The notes under the pieces are model-generated. The model saw nothing but the letters and a program-made list of their open reading frames with translations, ran no database searches and was not told the origin of the DNA. From Metallosphaera tengchongensis (GTDB lineage: Archaea; Thermoproteota; Thermoprotei_A; Sulfolobales; Sulfolobaceae), in assembly GCF_013343295.1 (NCBI RefSeq), contig NZ_CP049074.1, positions 2,027,501 through 2,091,500 on the forward strand: 64,000 nucleotides of DNA, written 5' to 3'. The translations under genes and the position numbers were made by a program. Of the stretch, positions 62,760 through 64,000 are shown one piece after another (the first letter of the stretch is position 1; every line of letters begins with the position of its first letter).

Positions 62760-63902
62760 ATGAGGTCTCTCCTCCCCCTGCTCTTGCTTTTCCTACTCCT
62801 CCCCCTGCCCTCTTCCTCATTTTCGCCCACAAACTACGGCTACGAGTTCGGCTACGTCCCCATGGGGGGCATCCAGACGGTCGTGGTCCTTTACAACATC
62901 TCCTTAGCCCTTGGTTCCCCGGACATGTCCGTCCAGCAGAACGTTTGCCTTAACGTCGGAGGGCAGGAAGTGTTTGTGCAGAACGTACTCGAGCCACTGA
63001 GCTTGACCGAGTCCGGATGGCAAACAAGCGTTTACTTCAACGGGGCATACAACGAGACCAACTCCAACCTCCAGGGCCACGTCTTCAACCTCACCACCAC
63101 TTGGTACCAACAGGGCAATTTCACCGTAATCAAGTTCTACCTGTCCAACGGGACCTTTAAGGGGGAGAGGACCTACCTCCTCCCGGGTAAGCTCTTAGAC
63201 GTGGTCTTTTCAGGTTACACCACGGGCACAGTGGTAGGCGGCTTCGGTAACGGCATCACAGCCTACTTGGGCGAGGGCTTCAACGTCTCCATGGAGTCCT
63301 TCTACCTGTTCAACGGCACTTGGTACGTACCTCCCATAGCGTGGAGCGGTTGGGTCAACACTGGTGAAAAGGCCGTTGGTGGCTCAGCTTACTACTACGA
63401 CGGTAAGGTGTGGGTAGTGTTCGGGAACTCCACCTCCCCCCAGTTGCTCTACAACGTCAGCGTCGTGGTGGTAGGTAACCAGGTGTACACTTTCCCCAAG
63501 GATAGCCTGTGGGAGGCTGGGGGGAAATACTTCGTCAACTCAACGGACTACGTAGAGGGGGAGGTCCTTAGGCCCGTGGGTACCAACTACTCCTTTACCT
63601 TGGAGAAGAAGTACCAGGTGGAGTGCTCCTGTGTAATGGACGGGGTTAAGGGTAACGCGTTCTACTTGCCCTCCCCTGAGACTGTGTACGTAAGGGAGGG
63701 AGACAGATGCGTCGCGCTCTACGTGAACTCCAGCAGGGCTCTGGGGAACTCCACTGGAGTTGGCAACACCACCAACAGCGGGGTTGGGGGCGCGGTGCCA
63801 CACTCAGGTACAACTTCCCCAATTGACGTGAGCGTGTGGATATGGTCGGCTTTAGTAGTAGCCGCCGTTATTGCAGTGTACTTCCTGATGAGGAAGCGGT
63901 GA
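62760..63902 (+). CDS. Thermopsin-like surface protein with membrane anchor
   Basis: The protein has about 380 residues from ATG 62760 (MRSLLPLLLLFLLLPLPSSS, signal peptide). The TATA box TTTTTAAAT about 25 nt upstream rules out the in-frame ATG at 62724. The N-terminal part YGYEFGYVPMGGIQTVVVLYN and the repeated beta-strand pattern recall thermopsins (their P-x-G-I-A-D-Y-G reads here VPMGGI). Two segments with Cys (VECSCVMDG, GDRCVALYV) may form a disulfide. It ends in a Ser/Thr/Gly linker and a helix (VWIWSALVVAAVIAVYFL) with basic end. Many N-glycosylation sites. It may be a catalytically degenerate member or another S-layer-associated protein. Confidence 0.7.
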   Translation: MRSLLPLLLLFLLLPLPSSSFSPTNYGYEFGYVPMGGIQTVVVLYNISLALGSPDMSVQQNVCLNVGGQEVFVQNVLEPLSLTESGWQTSVYFNGAYNETNSNLQGHVFNLTTTWYQQGNFTVIKFYLSNGTFKGERTYLLPGKLLDVVFSGYTTGTVVGGFGNGITAYLGEGFNVSMESFYLFNGTWYVPPIAWSGWVNTGEKAVGGSAYYYDGKVWVVFGNSTSPQLLYNVSVVVVGNQVYTFPKDSLWEAGGKYFVNSTDYVEGEVLRPVGTNYSFTLEKKYQVECSCVMDGVKGNAFYLPSPETVYVREGDRCVALYVNSSRALGNSTGVGNTTNSGVGGAVPHSGTTSPIDVSVWIWSALVVAAVIAVYFLMRKR

Positions 63903-63985
63903 TTCTTGGTGTGGACAGCGTTTTCACACGCGAGGGCTTAGAGGTCCTTTCAATGGTGGAGAAATCTACTCTAGAGTGGAATGTG

Positions 63986-64000
63986 ATAAAAGAACGGCAA
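63986..64000 (+). repeat. Start of a type A left-end hairpin, cut by the window edge
   Basis: The last 15 bases ATAAAAGAACGGCAA match the outer part of the motifs at 7695 and 44976. An IS605-type element or remnant likely continues beyond the window. Confidence 0.45.

Overview
The window looks like a chromosomal segment of a thermoacidophilic archaeon of the order Sulfolobales. Evidence for this is three thermopsin-like secreted proteins, a zinc-containing 7Fe ferredoxin, DUF973 membrane proteins, a fused ETF beta-alpha protein with FixC/FixX, a GH15 trehalase/glucoamylase, VapBC, leaderless genes with a TATA box about 25 nt before the start codon, and IS607/IS605-type transposon debris. Base composition is moderate (roughly balanced GC, unlike AT-rich Sulfolobus), which suggests a Metallosphaera-like genome. 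That genus-level guess is inference only.

Layout. 1-4.5 kb: end of a DHA2 drug-efflux gene, then a secreted acid phosphatase/phospholipase-type gene split by an IS607-like element. 4.5-12.6 kb: DUF3211-like protein, UppP phosphatase, HtpX protease, GH15 hydrolase, methyltransferase and a DUF234-type ATPase. 12.9-15.3 kb: tandem DUF973 genes and a membrane protein. 15.3-17.4 kb: E1 alpha/beta 2-oxoacid (or acetoin) dehydrogenase operon without E2/E3. 18.6-20.6 kb: VapBC and a NiCoT nickel/cobalt permease with a tandem operator-like repeat. 21-25.2 kb: AlaX, a TusA-like protein, and the ETF(beta-alpha)-FixC-FixX electron-transfer operon. 25.4-32 kb: PQQ-type propeller, Amt ammonium channel, a broken ATPase and a thermopsin. 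32.8-33.9 kb: an MFS carrier.

34.4-44.5 kb is a coherent CoA-ester metabolism cluster: double-hotdog MaoC hydratase, CoA-transferase, acyl-CoA dehydrogenase, a 4-hydroxybutyryl-CoA-dehydratase-family protein that appears to lack the Fe-S ligands, an HTH_10 regulator, an MFS organic-acid carrier, an SDR and an acyl-CoA ligase. Together they could import, activate, oxidise and hydrate a short or branched carboxylic acid.

45-51.7 kb is an AT-rich accessory island bounded and punctuated by IS605-type end hairpins. Its centrepiece is a two-gene module, an ABC/OLD-like ATPase with an N-terminal lectin-like beta-sandwich plus an overlapping TOPRIM-like partner. This is my best candidate for an undescribed defence-type system. 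Beside it are an orphan membrane-anchored protein, a broken secreted protein and a small HEAT-repeat protein. 51.7-54.9 kb is a redox group (zinc ferredoxin, two hemerythrin-like proteins, an NDH-2/SQR-like flavoprotein). 55-64 kb holds a large thermopsin with C-terminal repeats, an AT-rich PD-(D/E)XK nuclease-like gene, a decayed TnpB and a third thermopsin-like surface protein. No rRNA, tRNA or CRISPR array was recognised.
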